Assembly: GCA_902762615.1 (NCBI GenBank) | Contig: CACWOX010000008.1 | Span: 21,223-85,222, forward strand | Direction of reading: 5' to 3' | From: an uncultured Ruminococcus sp. | GTDB lineage: Bacteria; Bacillota; Clostridia; Oscillospirales; Acutalibacteraceae | DNA length: 64,000 bases | Shown: one piece after another, positions 34,816-43,822 of the stretch | How positions within the stretch are numbered: position 1 is the stretch's first letter | Layout: every line of letters starts with the position of its first letter | Translations under genes and position numbers: made by a program | Notes under the pieces: model-generated | Told to the model about the DNA's origin: nothing | What the model saw: only the letters and a program-made list of their open reading frames with translations | Database searches by the model: none

Positions 34816-36387
34816 TTACCTCGCTTTTTCGTTGAATGAGATTCTCGGATCGACCATTGCCATGAGCACGTCGCCGAGTATTATGGAAACCACGGTAATC
34901 AGCGCATAGAAGAGGGTCACGCCTACTATTACACCGTTATCGTAGAAATTGATTGCCTTGGTTAAGAGGTTGCCCGCGCCGGGAACGACGTAGACGCGTT
35001 CAGTGATGATAGCACCGACCACAGCGCCCAGTATGGAGCCGGGGATACCGTGTACAATGGGAATCATCGCGTTTTTGAGTATATGCTTGCTGAAGATCTC
35101 GTCCTCCGAAAGACCGCCCGAACGCGCAAACTTGACATAATCGGAATTCATCTGGTCGATCATGTATCTGCGCAGCCAGTTCATCAGGCCTGCTACGGAC
35201 GGCAGCGCCAAGGAGACGATAGGCAGCACATACATCATCCAGTTAGCCTTCTCCATCTCAAAGGTGGTAGGAAGACCGAGCTTACCGCCGATAGCCTTGA
35301 AAAGGAAGATATAAGCGAGCGACGGAACGGCGGAGATGAAGATGATATACATCTTGCCGAGCTTGTCAAAGAATTTATCCTTTCTCCTTGCCATCATAAC
35401 ACCGAGAGGAAGTCCCAGCAGATACGACATTGCCGTAGCAATAATGCCGATGACAAACGAGAAACCGACCTTTGACATATTTGCCTTATGGGTCATGACG
35501 TTGGTGTAGTTGTCGGTGAAGCGTTCCTTATAAACCGCACTGCTTTTAAGTGATCCGGGGACATAGGTAGCCGTGTGGAGGTCGTCAGCCGACTGCTCAA
35601 TATGACCGGTAGGATAGTAAACCGTATCCTGCACATAGGAACCCTGAGACCGGTTCATTGTGTCAAACACATCAAGTCCCTGGTTTACCGAATAAGAGGT
35701 GCCCAGGCTGATGGTCAAAAGATTCTGGTGAATATAGGGGAATTCAGAATCGCAGTAGAGCAGATACTTATGCTTAGTGCCGTTGCCGATAATGGCTGGG
35801 GATAGCGTATCTCCACCGTAAGCAGGATCGTACCATGTGAAATCGATCCATCTGTCGCCTACCGCGTCATCCTCAACGGCGTGAATATTGTCAATTGTGA
35901 AAATATTTTTCAGATAATTCCATAGTCTGTTTAAAACGGGCTTATCCTTGACGGCAAAGTACTGCTCTTTGCCGCCGGCAGCGTATTTCCTGCCGAGCAT
36001 CATGGCGTCAAGGCGAGTGACGGTATAGCCCTTGGCGGAATATGTTTCCTCAAATTTCTTGACATACTCCTTGACTATTCCGCTGTCATTAAGCGCCTTT
36101 TTGCCGAATTTGACAGCTTCAGCCCTTGTCTCTTCATCTATTTCACCAGATTTTCTGAGTTCAAGCAGGTAATCGGCATAGGTCACATAATCGAGATAGC
36201 CGAAGTCTTCCCATTTCTGGTTTTTATAAGCAACTCTCTGGTTGTTTGCGGTCTTGGTGAAAAGCGGGTCGGAAGCGAAAATCAGATCCCTGTTCATCAG
36301 GGAATAGATCATGATCATAACAATCGCCACCACGATAACGACGGATATCAATCCGTGAATAAGGCGCCTAAAAACATATTTAATCAT
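34816..36387 (-). CDS. oppB: Oligopeptide ABC transporter permease OppB with large extracytoplasmic insertion
   Basis: 523 residues against about 306 for usual OppB. After the first membrane helix (about 8-30) comes an extracytoplasmic stretch of roughly 275 residues (32-305) where most relatives have about 60-80. The remaining five helices are normal, with the EAA loop FARSGGLSEDEIFSKHILKN and the C-terminus MVDPRISFNEKAR. The insertion could form part of the docking site for the equally large OppA. Confidence 0.92.
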   Translation of the reverse strand: MIKYVFRRLIHGLISVVIVVAIVMIMIYSLMNRDLIFASDPLFTKTANNQRVAYKNQKWEDFGYLDYVTYADYLLELRKSGEIDEETRAEAVKFGKKALNDSGIVKEYVKKFEETYSAKGYTVTRLDAMMLGRKYAAGGKEQYFAVKDKPVLNRLWNYLKNIFTIDNIHAVEDDAVGDRWIDFTWYDPAYGGDTLSPAIIGNGTKHKYLLYCDSEFPYIHQNLLTISLGTSYSVNQGLDVFDTMNRSQGSYVQDTVYYPTGHIEQSADDLHTATYVPGSLKSSAVYKERFTDNYTNVMTHKANMSKVGFSFVIGIIATAMSYLLGLPLGVMMARRKDKFFDKLGKMYIIFISAVPSLAYIFLFKAIGGKLGLPTTFEMEKANWMMYVLPIVSLALPSVAGLMNWLRRYMIDQMNSDYVKFARSGGLSEDEIFSKHILKNAMIPIVHGIPGSILGAVVGAIITERVYVVPGAGNLLTKAINFYDNGVIVGVTLFYALITVVSIILGDVLMAMVDPRISFNEKAR

Positions 36388-36415
36388 AATTATTCACTCT
36401 GCCATTATTATTGTA

Positions 36416-36460
36416 AGAAGGATGGATCATAAACATAAAACGAATATGACCCATCCTTCT
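36416..36460 (-). other. Stem-loop between oppA and oppB
   Basis: Perfect 10-bp inverted repeat AGAAGGATGG / CCATCCTTCT in the 170-base oppA-oppB spacer, without a strong T tract on the minus strand. It probably acts as an mRNA 3'-end stabiliser or leaky terminator that raises oppA over the permease genes. Confidence 0.6.
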
Positions 36461-36557
36461 CCGTCAAAACAAAATATTAATGCTGAATTTAGGGTTTACA
36501 AATTGATCACGCAATGATTCAAAAATAATCTAACAGCAGATATGATCACGCAAAGGA

Positions 36558-38705
36558 TTAATAGAGACCGATGCACTTGACCATGTAGCCGGCGTAATCA
36601 GGCAGGAACGTATCGAGGTAGGTGGAAGGATCACCATAGTCAGGACCCCAACCGGAGAGGTCGTAAATGGAGTAGTTCGCTTCCTTACCGGAGTCGACAT
36701 TGTAACCTGCTGCCAACCAAGCGTCGTAGTCAGCACAGCCGATGAGGTTGATGATGACCTTGCCACCGAGAGAAGCCTCAACGGACTGCTTGAAGGAGTT
36801 GGCCTTGTTGGTGTAAACTTCGTTGCTGGAGAGATAAGGCAGATCGAGGTAAATCGGATTTTCCTCATCGATCTTGACGTCTTCCTTGGCAAGCTCTTCA
36901 ATAGCCTTGTCAAGCTCTGCAGCGGCTTCGGTGGGATTGTACCAGCCGTCGAAACCGGAGCTGGAGCCGATGCCGTCGTCGCCGTTGGGATCCCAGACCT
37001 TCATCTTGACGCCGTCAGCGTCGATCTGAGCCTGCATGATCTCACCGTAATAGGTACCTGCCGGGAAAGTCTTGTCGGTGCCATTGATGGAAACGGTGGT
37101 GTCCTCTGTGAGCTTAACAAAGGTACCGGGAGTGTAGGAGTTGATAATGCTGGTGAGCTTGAGATCCTCGCCAACTGACTGTGCGTTATATGCGCCTCTG
37201 TCGAGACCGAAGCAGATAGCTCTGCGGAAGTGGCTGTTTCTCATAGCCATGTTGGAACGGACCGCATCGTCACCCTTGATTTCGGAAACGGCAGCTGTTT
37301 CGTCAGCAACATTGGCATAAACGGCACGGTTGACGTTGAGGAAGCCCATGAAAGAAGTAGCGTCAGTTCTGCTTGTGAAGCCGTACTTGTCGAAGTTGCC
37401 GTCAGCCTTGGCAAGCTCCAGAGCGGAAGCATTCAGAGTAGCGCTGACAATTGTTCCCGCGACAGCGTCCTTGTACGCCTTGGTAGCGTCGGAACCGTCG
37501 TTGAAGAGCCAGTTGAATGTCTTGATGTTGATGTTGTCCTTGTTCCAGTAAGTGGGGTTAGCCTTAAAGGTGATGGAGTTCTCAGGGGTAGCGCCGGTTA
37601 TGAGGTAGGGACCGCAGTATGCGATGTGGTCAGGATCCTTGCCGTAGGTATAATCGGCAGCGCTGTTGTCATATGCCTCACCGAACTTACCGCCCTGGGA
37701 TTCATAGTACTCTCTGCTCATAGGAGCAAAGCAGGTGTAGCCCAGCATGGACATGAAGTAGGGGCAGGGTTCAACAAGAGTGTAAACCAATGTGGTGTCA
37801 TCGGGAGCCTTGACGCCGACAGTGGAAAAGTCGGTGGTCTTACCGTTGATATAATCGTCAGCACCAACGATAACAGGCTGTACAAGCCATTCAACGCCGC
37901 CCTTAGCATCAAAGAGGTGGTTCATACCGGCGACGAAGTCGTCAGCCTTGACGTCAGCAACCTTACGACCCTGAGAATCAGTCCAGACAAGACCGGACTT
38001 GATCTTGAAGGTGTAGGTCAGACCGTCCTCGGAAATCTCAACGCTTTCCGCCAGCGCGGGCTGCTGAACGTTCTCGACGTCATACTCATACAGACCGTCA
38101 TATGTGTAAACAACAGGCTCTGTATCTGCCTGACGGGAGGTTGCCATAATATCCCATGTCTGAGGATCGGAGGTATAGGGCATTCCGTACTCATCTGTAA
38201 TGGTGTAACCTTTTTCGGTGAGGTAATCTTTAACTGCCTGCTCATAAGTGCCTGTGCCGGCCTTCTCGCCATAGATCGCTTTCAGAGCGGCAATGTCTTC
38301 CTTGGTGATAAACTCGGTAGTGACAATCGACTGGTGACGTCTGTCCTGATCATTGCCCCAGTAACAAGGGGTAACGGTGTAAGGAGCAACACGGCTGACA
38401 CCGTATGTACCGCCTCTGGAAGTAGTTGGGAACATAACCGCGGCTTCCATCAGCTTTGCCTCTGCAACAGCCATCTTGGCAAATCTCAGGTTGACGTCAG
38501 TTTTTTCCGCTCTTGCGTCCTGATAGATCTCGAGGAACGCGCCGAGTTCAGACTGGTAAAGGGTTGAAGACTGCTCTTCGTAGTCCTTCGTCTGAAGCTC
38601 ATCGACCATTCCTTCTCCTTCGCCCTTCTTGCCGCAGGCTGCCAGTGACGAAACAAGCAAAGCTGCCGCGAGAAGAATGCTCAGGAAACGTGTGGTTTTC
38701 TTCAT
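36558..38705 (-). CDS. oppA: Oligopeptide-binding lipoprotein OppA (SBP_bac_5 family)
   Basis: 715 residues. A signal peptide with lipobox SLAAC (Cys at about 24) is followed by an acidic linker and the family 5 solute-binding fold: VEISEDGLTYTFKIKSGLVW is the classical family motif near 225, with YFMSMLGYTCFAPMSREYYE and FRRAICFGLDRGAYNAQSVG further on. It is longer than E. coli OppA (about 540), with an extra N-terminal region of about 150 residues before the core. It captures peptides outside the cell for OppBCDF. GGAGG precedes the ATG. Confidence 0.94.
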   Translation of the reverse strand: MKKTTRFLSILLAAALLVSSLAACGKKGEGEGMVDELQTKDYEEQSSTLYQSELGAFLEIYQDARAEKTDVNLRFAKMAVAEAKLMEAAVMFPTTSRGGTYGVSRVAPYTVTPCYWGNDQDRRHQSIVTTEFITKEDIAALKAIYGEKAGTGTYEQAVKDYLTEKGYTITDEYGMPYTSDPQTWDIMATSRQADTEPVVYTYDGLYEYDVENVQQPALAESVEISEDGLTYTFKIKSGLVWTDSQGRKVADVKADDFVAGMNHLFDAKGGVEWLVQPVIVGADDYINGKTTDFSTVGVKAPDDTTLVYTLVEPCPYFMSMLGYTCFAPMSREYYESQGGKFGEAYDNSAADYTYGKDPDHIAYCGPYLITGATPENSITFKANPTYWNKDNINIKTFNWLFNDGSDATKAYKDAVAGTIVSATLNASALELAKADGNFDKYGFTSRTDATSFMGFLNVNRAVYANVADETAAVSEIKGDDAVRSNMAMRNSHFRRAICFGLDRGAYNAQSVGEDLKLTSIINSYTPGTFVKLTEDTTVSINGTDKTFPAGTYYGEIMQAQIDADGVKMKVWDPNGDDGIGSSSGFDGWYNPTEAAAELDKAIEELAKEDVKIDEENPIYLDLPYLSSNEVYTNKANSFKQSVEASLGGKVIINLIGCADYDAWLAAGYNVDSGKEANYSIYDLSGWGPDYGDPSTYLDTFLPDYAGYMVKCIGLY

Positions 38706-38745
38706 TTTGGTTTTCCTCCAATTTAAAAATATAGATATTGAATCT

Positions 38746-38788
38746 ATAACGCAGGGAAGGTCTCGGTCAAAACGCCGACCTGCGTTAT
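38746..38788 (-). promoter_or_regulatory. 5'-leader hairpin of oppA mRNA
   Basis: Perfect 10-bp arms ATAACGCAGG / CCTGCGTTAT around a loop that can extend the stem further (AGGTC/GACCT, CGG/CCG). It begins within a few bases of the expected transcription start, a typical position for an mRNA-stabilising 5' stem; it could instead be an operator. Confidence 0.6.
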
Positions 38789-38800
38789 TAATCGTTAAAC

Positions 38801-38829
38801 ATTATAGTACCTTTTAACATTTTAGTCAA
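38801..38829 (-). promoter_or_regulatory. Promoter of the opp operon
   Basis: Minus strand: TTGACT, 17-base spacer, TATAAT; about 95 bases before the oppA start. Confidence 0.85.
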
Positions 38830-39113
38830 GAGCTTTATATAATTAATTTCAGATTTTTGAATTTTTTTGTTGAAGTAATTGCAAACGGCGGTTGTCGCTA
38901 CATAAATTTCTTGCAAATTGCTCATAAAATGTTCAATCTCATCAACTTTTATAACTTAACAAGCCTTATTTTAATTCAAAATTGGTTGACAATGGCATTA
39001 TTTAACGTGAATTATTCATACAAAAAGATATTTTTATGCTTTAAATCATGAAAAATTCTCCATTTATTTGACTTTTCAGCATGGTATAAAAAAAATATCG
39101 ATACCTTCCAACG
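38830..39113. other. AT-rich spacer without recognisable gene
   Basis: Between the opp promoter and the terminator of the next gene the sequence is AT-rich. Open frames here are short and have no ribosome-binding sites. I see no structured element. Confidence 0.6.
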
Positions 39114-39147
39114 AAAAGCTGATACCGTTTTTTCGGCACCAGCTTTT
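39114..39147 (-). terminator. Terminator of the small lipoprotein operon
   Basis: Minus strand: AAAAGCTGGTGCCG / CGGTATCAGCTTTT stem with an A6 loop and a short T tail. Confidence 0.7.
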
Positions 39148-39159
39148 ACAGTTATGAGC

Positions 39160-39702
39160 TTATTCTATACTTTCCTTTGATACCTCTCCTGACTGTGAAT
39201 TCCAAAAATCATACAATGCGGTTTCGGTTTCGTCCTCCGGGTCAGGCGGAAGAATGATTTTCGGCGTTTCGATTTGCTTGCCGCGTGTGTCGAGCGCGCG
39301 GAAAACCTCTGTCGGCGGCGCCATTAGCGTGGGGACGAACTTCACCAGCAGGTAATCGTCCGATTCGTTATCCGAAAGCGACAGCACCCGCATATCCTCC
39401 TGTACCCCGGGAACGGAGGACCATTCCTCCGACAGCGACAGGCAGCCGAGACATTCCCTGACCTTCATGCTTCCTGAACGAGTGTTGTCGGAATATTGGA
39501 CGTAGGATCTTCCGTTGTAATCAAAAGCCATCACGTCACGATCAGGCGCTATCTCCATATCATAGACCTCAAAGACAAGGTAATTCTCCGGCAGCCTGGC
39601 ATATCCCGGCTCATACAGCCGGTCAAGAAACGCGTCGCACGCCGTCATCGGCAGCACAAGCAGCAATGCCAGCGCCGCCGTGATGATTCTGAACTTTTTC
39701 AT
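39160..39702 (-). CDS. Small lipoprotein, unknown function
   Basis: 180 residues from the ATG at 39702 (AAAGGAG well placed; an upstream in-frame start overlaps the preceding gene and lacks a site). Signal peptide with MTACDAF as the lipobox region (Cys about 22). The mature part is acidic, with a CLGC pair near 85 and a Pro/Asp/Glu-rich tail. No family recognised. Last gene of a three-gene unit with 39726 and 40374. Confidence 0.75.
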   Translation of the reverse strand: MKKFRIITAALALLLVLPMTACDAFLDRLYEPGYARLPENYLVFEVYDMEIAPDRDVMAFDYNGRSYVQYSDNTRSGSMKVRECLGCLSLSEEWSSVPGVQEDMRVLSLSDNESDDYLLVKFVPTLMAPPTEVFRALDTRGKQIETPKIILPPDPEDETETALYDFWNSQSGEVSKESIE

Positions 39703-39725
39703 GTTTTTTCTCCTTTCAACAACAG

Positions 39726-40343
39726 TCAATCGTCAAATTCATCCCATGATTTTCCTCCATCGAAGGAGTGATTGTACATGGTGAAGGCTTTCAGCGTGTC
39801 TTTTTTATACTCTGAAAGGTCGGTTTTGAGGTAATTTTTGTAGGGAAAGCTGTCCGGAATGACATAGGCGGCATAGACATAGATGATTCTGTTTCCGCCG
39901 CGATCAATCAAAGCATATTCATAGGTACTGGAAAAACCGTCGTTTGTCACATACGCCGGATATTGGTACGATTTTTCGTCGTACATCACATAATTGGTAA
40001 AGCTTTGACCGTCAAAGTGCCTGATGGTCATAGAGAGAGCTTTCAAACGCGCTTCCTCGGCTGTCATCTGCTCTGTGTCGCAGCGGTATTCTAAAATCAT
40101 ATAGCCATCTGTGTCAAACAATCCCTCGCCAAAGGAGGATTCATAGAGAATCACTCTGTCCTCTTCTACAGCGTCGGGGAATACCGAAAGATTGCTGTCG
40201 AGATCGCCGCCGTATTTGGCTGTGTAATACGACTTGTCGTATTGCTCCGCGCCGCTTCTTTTTTCGGGAGCGCAGCCAGTCAGTGCAAATATCATTGCAA
40301 CCGCCGCCGCGATGGCGGTGAATTTTCTGATAAATTTCTTCAC
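39726..40343 (-). CDS. Lipoprotein, unknown function
   Basis: 205 residues. N-terminal basic region and hydrophobic stretch ending FALTGCAPEK, a clear lipobox. The exported domain is Tyr- and Asp-rich and ends SFDGGKSWDEFDD. No recognised domain. It lies between a small membrane protein gene and another lipoprotein gene, all on one transcript. Confidence 0.8.
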   Translation of the reverse strand: MKKFIRKFTAIAAAVAMIFALTGCAPEKRSGAEQYDKSYYTAKYGGDLDSNLSVFPDAVEEDRVILYESSFGEGLFDTDGYMILEYRCDTEQMTAEEARLKALSMTIRHFDGQSFTNYVMYDEKSYQYPAYVTNDGFSSTYEYALIDRGGNRIIYVYAAYVIPDSFPYKNYLKTDLSEYKKDTLKAFTMYNHSFDGGKSWDEFDD

Positions 40344-40373
40344 TTTAAAGCACCTCTTTTTTATAAAGAATAC

Positions 40374-40718
40374 TTACATTGGAAATAGAACCCAAAGCGT
40401 ACCCAATATCGCCGCGCCGATTACCATTACGACAATCAGAGCAATGGCAATTCCTTTTTTCTTCTTGGCAAAGAAGAAGCATGTCAGCGCGATCAGTACA
40501 GCATAAAGCAACGCCAGTTTTGCCATAAATCCCATGTTCTCACCTCCCTGCAAATCATCCGGCACGGTTGTCAGCCACACACCGTCAAGGTCGCTCGCGG
40601 ACGGGAGATTCGGCTCTGACATCGCCAACAGAAACCACAAGGTCACCGCTTCCACCGGCAGCAACGCTATCACAATGACCGCCGCAATCGTCAGCGCTTC
40701 TTTGATTTTGTCCTTCAA
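40374..40718 (-). CDS. Small membrane protein, unknown
   Basis: 114 residues with a probable TTG start (weak GATGGGA upstream). Three membrane helices: about 10-32, 66-84 and 89-112; an extracellular Pro/Asp-rich loop (EPNLPSASDLDGVWLTTVPD) and a cytoplasmic KKKK turn between the last two. First gene of the lipoprotein unit, behind a consensus promoter. Confidence 0.7.
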   Translation of the reverse strand: MKDKIKEALTIAAVIVIALLPVEAVTLWFLLAMSEPNLPSASDLDGVWLTTVPDDLQGGENMGFMAKLALLYAVLIALTCFFFAKKKKGIAIALIVVMVIGAAILGTLWVLFPM

Positions 40719-40757
40719 ATTTTTATCCCATCTCTTTCTTGCTCACAGGATAGCTGT

Positions 40758-40786
40758 ATTATACCAGTATCATTATCGTTTGTCAA
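40758..40786 (-). promoter_or_regulatory. Promoter of the small membrane protein/lipoprotein operon
   Basis: Minus strand: TTGACA, 17-base spacer, TATAAT, a perfect sigma-A consensus about 40 bases before the TTG start. Confidence 0.88.
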
Positions 40787-40834
40787 GGCATTTTTATCGA
40801 AATTCAATGAATTTATTTTGAATAACGCAAAAAA

Positions 40835-40872
40835 TAAAAATGTTTCAACGAAATAATTATTTCGCCGAAACA
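40835..40872 (-). terminator. Terminator of the zinc-ribbon membrane protein gene
   Basis: Minus strand: TGTTTCGGCGAAAT / ATTTCGTTGAAACA stem followed by a T-rich run. Confidence 0.85.
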
Positions 40873-40918
40873 CTTTTCGATTTATGAGCACATAAACAAT
40901 TGAAGAAAACATTTAAGT

Positions 40919-41578
40919 TTAATCATTCTCGTCTGTATTTTCATCATCATATTTTTCTGATTGATTTCTTTCTTCAATAATTAACCAAATAAATGCAATG
41001 GCATTTAAAACAAGAATTATGAAGGGACAAACTGTGGGTGAAAACTTGATTATTTCAAAGTTGTTCGTCATTTCAGTTACATTATTGTTTAAAAAAGCCA
41101 CAGCAACGATAAATGCGATTGAGGAAACAATACACAGCAAGGAAATAAACTCACCTTCAAGATATTTTGTTTTTTTATTATGATAAATATTTTCGATCAT
41201 AATCGCCAGATGAAACAATATCATGACTATAATAATCCAACTTAAAGCCGCAACTAGATTAAAGAAAAGGGCGACACTATCATCGGGAATCTGAGTTAAT
41301 TGTGCAATTTTGTCTAATAGTTCCATAAGGAATAAAGGTGAATACGCATAAGATGTAGAAAGACCTATTGTTTGCAATGCAGTTGGCAAATTCACTGTCA
41401 ACCAAGCAGGAAATAAAAGAATAACGGTAAAAACAAATGAAAAAACTGCATACGAACTAGCACTAAACGGGAAATTTGAAGAGAAGTGCTCTGAAGTTCT
41501 CTGATCAAGGCTTGTTCCGCAATGCTGACAGAATCTAGAGTTGTCACTGATTATCTTTCCGCAATTCTTACAATACAT
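40919..41578 (-). CDS. Zinc-ribbon membrane protein under likely XRE control
   Basis: 219 residues. An N-terminal zinc ribbon (CKNC at 3-6 and CQHC at 17-20) is followed by about four membrane helices (about 43-63, 105-130, 145-165, 185-203) and an acidic tail (EKYDDENTDEND). The coding sequence is markedly more AT-rich than most neighbours, hinting at recent acquisition. GGAG precedes the ATG. It is transcribed divergently from the XRE gene, and its promoter is covered by a long inverted repeat. Molecular role unknown. Confidence 0.8.
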   Translation of the reverse strand: MYCKNCGKIISDNSRFCQHCGTSLDQRTSEHFSSNFPFSASSYAVFSFVFTVILLFPAWLTVNLPTALQTIGLSTSYAYSPLFLMELLDKIAQLTQIPDDSVALFFNLVAALSWIIIVMILFHLAIMIENIYHNKKTKYLEGEFISLLCIVSSIAFIVAVAFLNNNVTEMTNNFEIIKFSPTVCPFIILVLNAIAFIWLIIEERNQSEKYDDENTDEND

Positions 41579-41615
41579 ATGAGCATCTCCACATTTATAA
41601 ATAATTTCAAGTCAC

Positions 41616-41644
41616 ATTATACTGCATTTTGCGGTAAAAGTCAA
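41616..41644 (-). promoter_or_regulatory. Promoter of the zinc-ribbon membrane protein gene
   Basis: Minus strand: TTGACT, 17-base spacer, TATAAT. The operator at 41621-41660 overlaps it from the -10 to beyond the -35. Confidence 0.88.
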
Positions 41645-41660
41645 GACCGCAAAATGCAGT
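41621..41660. promoter_or_regulatory. Operator: perfect 15-bp inverted repeat in the divergent promoter region
   Basis: ACTGCATTTTGCGGT, 10-base spacer, ACCGCAAAATGCAGT: 15 of 15 bases match. It lies over the minus-strand promoter and just ahead of a TATAAT (41665-41670) that could serve the XRE gene. Likely the binding site of the adjacent regulator; that assignment is inference from position. Confidence 0.8.
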
Positions 41661-41705
41661 ATTTTATAATAATTAAACAGAAAAGTGAGGAAATGAGATA
41701 TTAAA

Positions 41706-41918
41706 ATGTATCGAAGAATTAGAGATCTAAGAGAAGATCATGATTTAACACAAAAAACGATGGCTGAGAAACTCAACTGCTCTCAACAGGTGTATAGTAA
41801 TTATGAACTAGGACAGCGGGATATTCCTACTGACATTTTGATTCGTCTTTCTAAATTCTACGACGTTTCTATTGACTATCTTCTGGAAATCACAGACAAT
41901 CCAAATATTAACCGTTAA
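41706..41918 (+). CDS. Small XRE-family transcriptional regulator
   Basis: 70 residues, a single Cro/C1-type helix-turn-helix: IRDLREDHDLTQKTMAEKLN, then CSQQVYSNYELGQRDIPTD as recognition part, then LIRLSKFYDVSIDYLLEIT, the classical XRE end. No ligand domain. Its ribosome-binding site is poor (GAGG about 16 bases upstream). AT-rich like the divergent gene. It probably represses the divergent zinc-ribbon gene and perhaps itself. Confidence 0.9.
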   Translation: MYRRIRDLREDHDLTQKTMAEKLNCSQQVYSNYELGQRDIPTDILIRLSKFYDVSIDYLLEITDNPNINR

Positions 41919-41961
41919 CACTGCACTTGCGTTATGATCCATACCAGTCAGTGTTTTTTTA
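41917..41961 (+). terminator. Terminator of the XRE gene
   Basis: Stem AACACTG / CAGTGTT with a long loop, followed by T7. The left arm overlaps the stop codon. Confidence 0.7.
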
Positions 41962-42060
41962 TTTGTATCTTTGACCGGAGTTTTCTTGATTATTCATGTT
42001 TCACAAGAGAAAAAGAACTGTTTCACAAGTTCAGTGCAACAGTTCCAAATTTCCTTCTTT

Positions 42061-42142
42061 ATTCCAAGCGCGAAGCGCTTCCTTCACTATTATCTATTAT
42101 TTATTCTTTATTATCCATTCTCTAAGCGAACGAATGTGAGCG
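42061..42142. repeat. Dispersed palindromic repeat, copy B
   Basis: attccaagcgcgaagcgctt at 42061 and gcgaacgaatgtgagcg at 42126, between the XRE gene and the UPF0210 gene stop. The first half matches 63865 and, less well, 25776; the second matches 25754. Confidence 0.55.
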
Positions 42143-42161
42143 TTCTGCCCCTGCAACAAGG

Positions 42162-43520
42162 CTAATTCTTGAGACTTTGTAGGGGGGCGGGGATTCTGCC
42201 GCCGCGTGAAATAAACTTCGCGGGGGAATAGGTGTTCACGTCCATAATGGGAGCGCTGCCAAAGAGGCCGCCGAATTCCATATCCTCGCCCGGCTTCTTG
42301 CCGATGGCGGGAATCAGGCGGATCGCCGTAGTCTTGCTGTTGACCATGCCGATCGCCGCTTCGTCGGCTAAAATGGCGGAGATGATCTCGGCAGGCGTGT
42401 CGCCCGGAATGGCGATCATGTCCAGCCCCACCGAGCAGACGGCTGTCATGGCTTCCAGCTTGGTGAGGGAAAGTGCGCCGCAGCGAGCCGCGTCGATCAT
42501 GCCCGCGTCCTCCGACACCGGAATGAACGCGCCGGAGAGTCCTCCGACATGCGAGCTTGCCATCACACCGCCCTTCTTGACCGCGTCATTGAGCAGCGCC
42601 AGGCAGGCGGTCGTGCCGTGTGCGCCGCAGCTTTCCAAGCCCATTTCCTCCAATATATGTGCCACCGAATCGCCTACCGCCGGAGTGGGCGCAAGCGACA
42701 GATCGACAATGCCAAAGGGGACGCACAGTCGGCGGGAAGCCTCCTGCGCCACGAGCTGTCCCATACGGGTTATCTTGAACGCGGTGCGCTTGACGATGTC
42801 GGCAACTTCCGTAATATTCGCGTCAGGAACCTTGGCAAGCGCCGCACGAACGACGCCGGGACCGCTTACGCCGACATTCACCACGCAGTCAGGCTCTCCG
42901 ACTCCGTGGAATGCGCCAGCCATAAAGGGATTATCCTCCGGCGCGTTGCAGAATATCACCAGCTTCGCCGCGCCGAAGCAGTTGTTGTCGGCGGTCAGCT
43001 CGGCACATTCGCGGACGATGTGACCCATTTTGGCGACGGCGTCCATATTGATTCCCGCCTTGGTGGAGCCGATATTGACCGAGGAACAGACCCTTTCGGT
43101 CTCGGCAAGCGCCTGCGGAATGCTCTCAATCAGCGCGTAGTCGCCCGGACCAAAGCCCTTATGTACCAGCGCGGAATATCCTCCGAGGAAATTCACGCCC
43201 ACCTGCTTGGCTGCACGGTCAAGGGCGTGGGCAATTTTGACGGGATTCTTGTCAGGGCAGGCTGCCGCGACCATTGCCGCAGGAGTGACCGAAATTCTCT
43301 TGTTGATGATGGGAATGCCGTATTCCGCCTCTATGTCCTCGCCGGTTTTGACCAGATTGCCGGCGTAACGGCAGATCTTGTCGTAAATCTTATCGCACAT
43401 TCTGTCAATATCACTGTCGGCGCAGTCCAGCAAGCTTATGCCCATCGTGATGGTGCGTATGTCCAGATTTTCGTCCTGGATCATGTGTATGGTTTCAAGT
43501 ATATCGTTGGTATTCAGCAT
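42162..43520 (-). CDS. UPF0210 / PFL (DUF711) family protein
   Basis: 452 residues, typical length of the family. Seen: [73 protein letters not shown] and [13 protein letters not shown]. Structurally related to glycyl-radical enzyme folds but without the radical glycine; its biochemical role is not established. It always pairs with an ACT-domain UPF0237 protein in Firmicutes, as here, with 32 bases between them. Confidence 0.93.
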   Translation of the reverse strand: MLNTNDILETIHMIQDENLDIRTITMGISLLDCADSDIDRMCDKIYDKICRYAGNLVKTGEDIEAEYGIPIINKRISVTPAAMVAAACPDKNPVKIAHALDRAAKQVGVNFLGGYSALVHKGFGPGDYALIESIPQALAETERVCSSVNIGSTKAGINMDAVAKMGHIVRECAELTADNNCFGAAKLVIFCNAPEDNPFMAGAFHGVGEPDCVVNVGVSGPGVVRAALAKVPDANITEVADIVKRTAFKITRMGQLVAQEASRRLCVPFGIVDLSLAPTPAVGDSVAHILEEMGLESCGAHGTTACLALLNDAVKKGGVMASSHVGGLSGAFIPVSEDAGMIDAARCGALSLTKLEAMTAVCSVGLDMIAIPGDTPAEIISAILADEAAIGMVNSKTTAIRLIPAIGKKPGEDMEFGGLFGSAPIMDVNTYSPAKFISRGGRIPAPLQSLKN

Positions 43521-43552
43521 TGTATTCGCTCCCGTTATTTACTCTTTTTCGC

Positions 43553-43822
43553 TTATATTCTGTGCATGGAATTGAAAATGTCCTCATGCATGATGTGTAC
43601 GGACAGAGCGTTCTGCTTGCCGTATTTCTTCAGCTCGTCGCTTAACTGAGCAAAGGGAGCGTTGGAGTCGGAAATATCCGCCAGCATGATCATCGCAAAA
43701 AGATCCTGCATGATAGACTGGCTGACTTCCATGATGTTTACGTTATATTTGACGCATATATTGGAAACGCCTGCAAGAATACCTACCATATCCTTGCCTA
43801 TAACGGTGATGACTGCTCTCAT
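43553..43822 (-). CDS. ACT domain protein, UPF0237 family
   Basis: 89 residues, one ACT domain: RAVITVIGKDMVGILAGVSN, NIMEVSQSIMQDLFAMIML. ACT domains bind small ligands, commonly amino acids, suggesting it senses a metabolite for the UPF0210 partner directly downstream. Confidence 0.92.
   Translation of the reverse strand: MRAVITVIGKDMVGILAGVSNICVKYNVNIMEVSQSIMQDLFAMIMLADISDSNAPFAQLSDELKKYGKQNALSVHIMHEDIFNSMHRI

Noticed and set aside
33793..34839. 348-codon plus-strand ORF over oppC
   Set aside because: Antisense shadow; oppC is fully recognisable on the other strand.
37230..38567. 445-codon plus-strand ORF over oppA
   Set aside because: Antisense shadow of the binding protein gene.
38857..39051. 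64-codon ORF in the AT-rich spacer after the opp promoter
   Set aside because: No ribosome-binding site, random-looking hydrophobic composition from AT-rich DNA.
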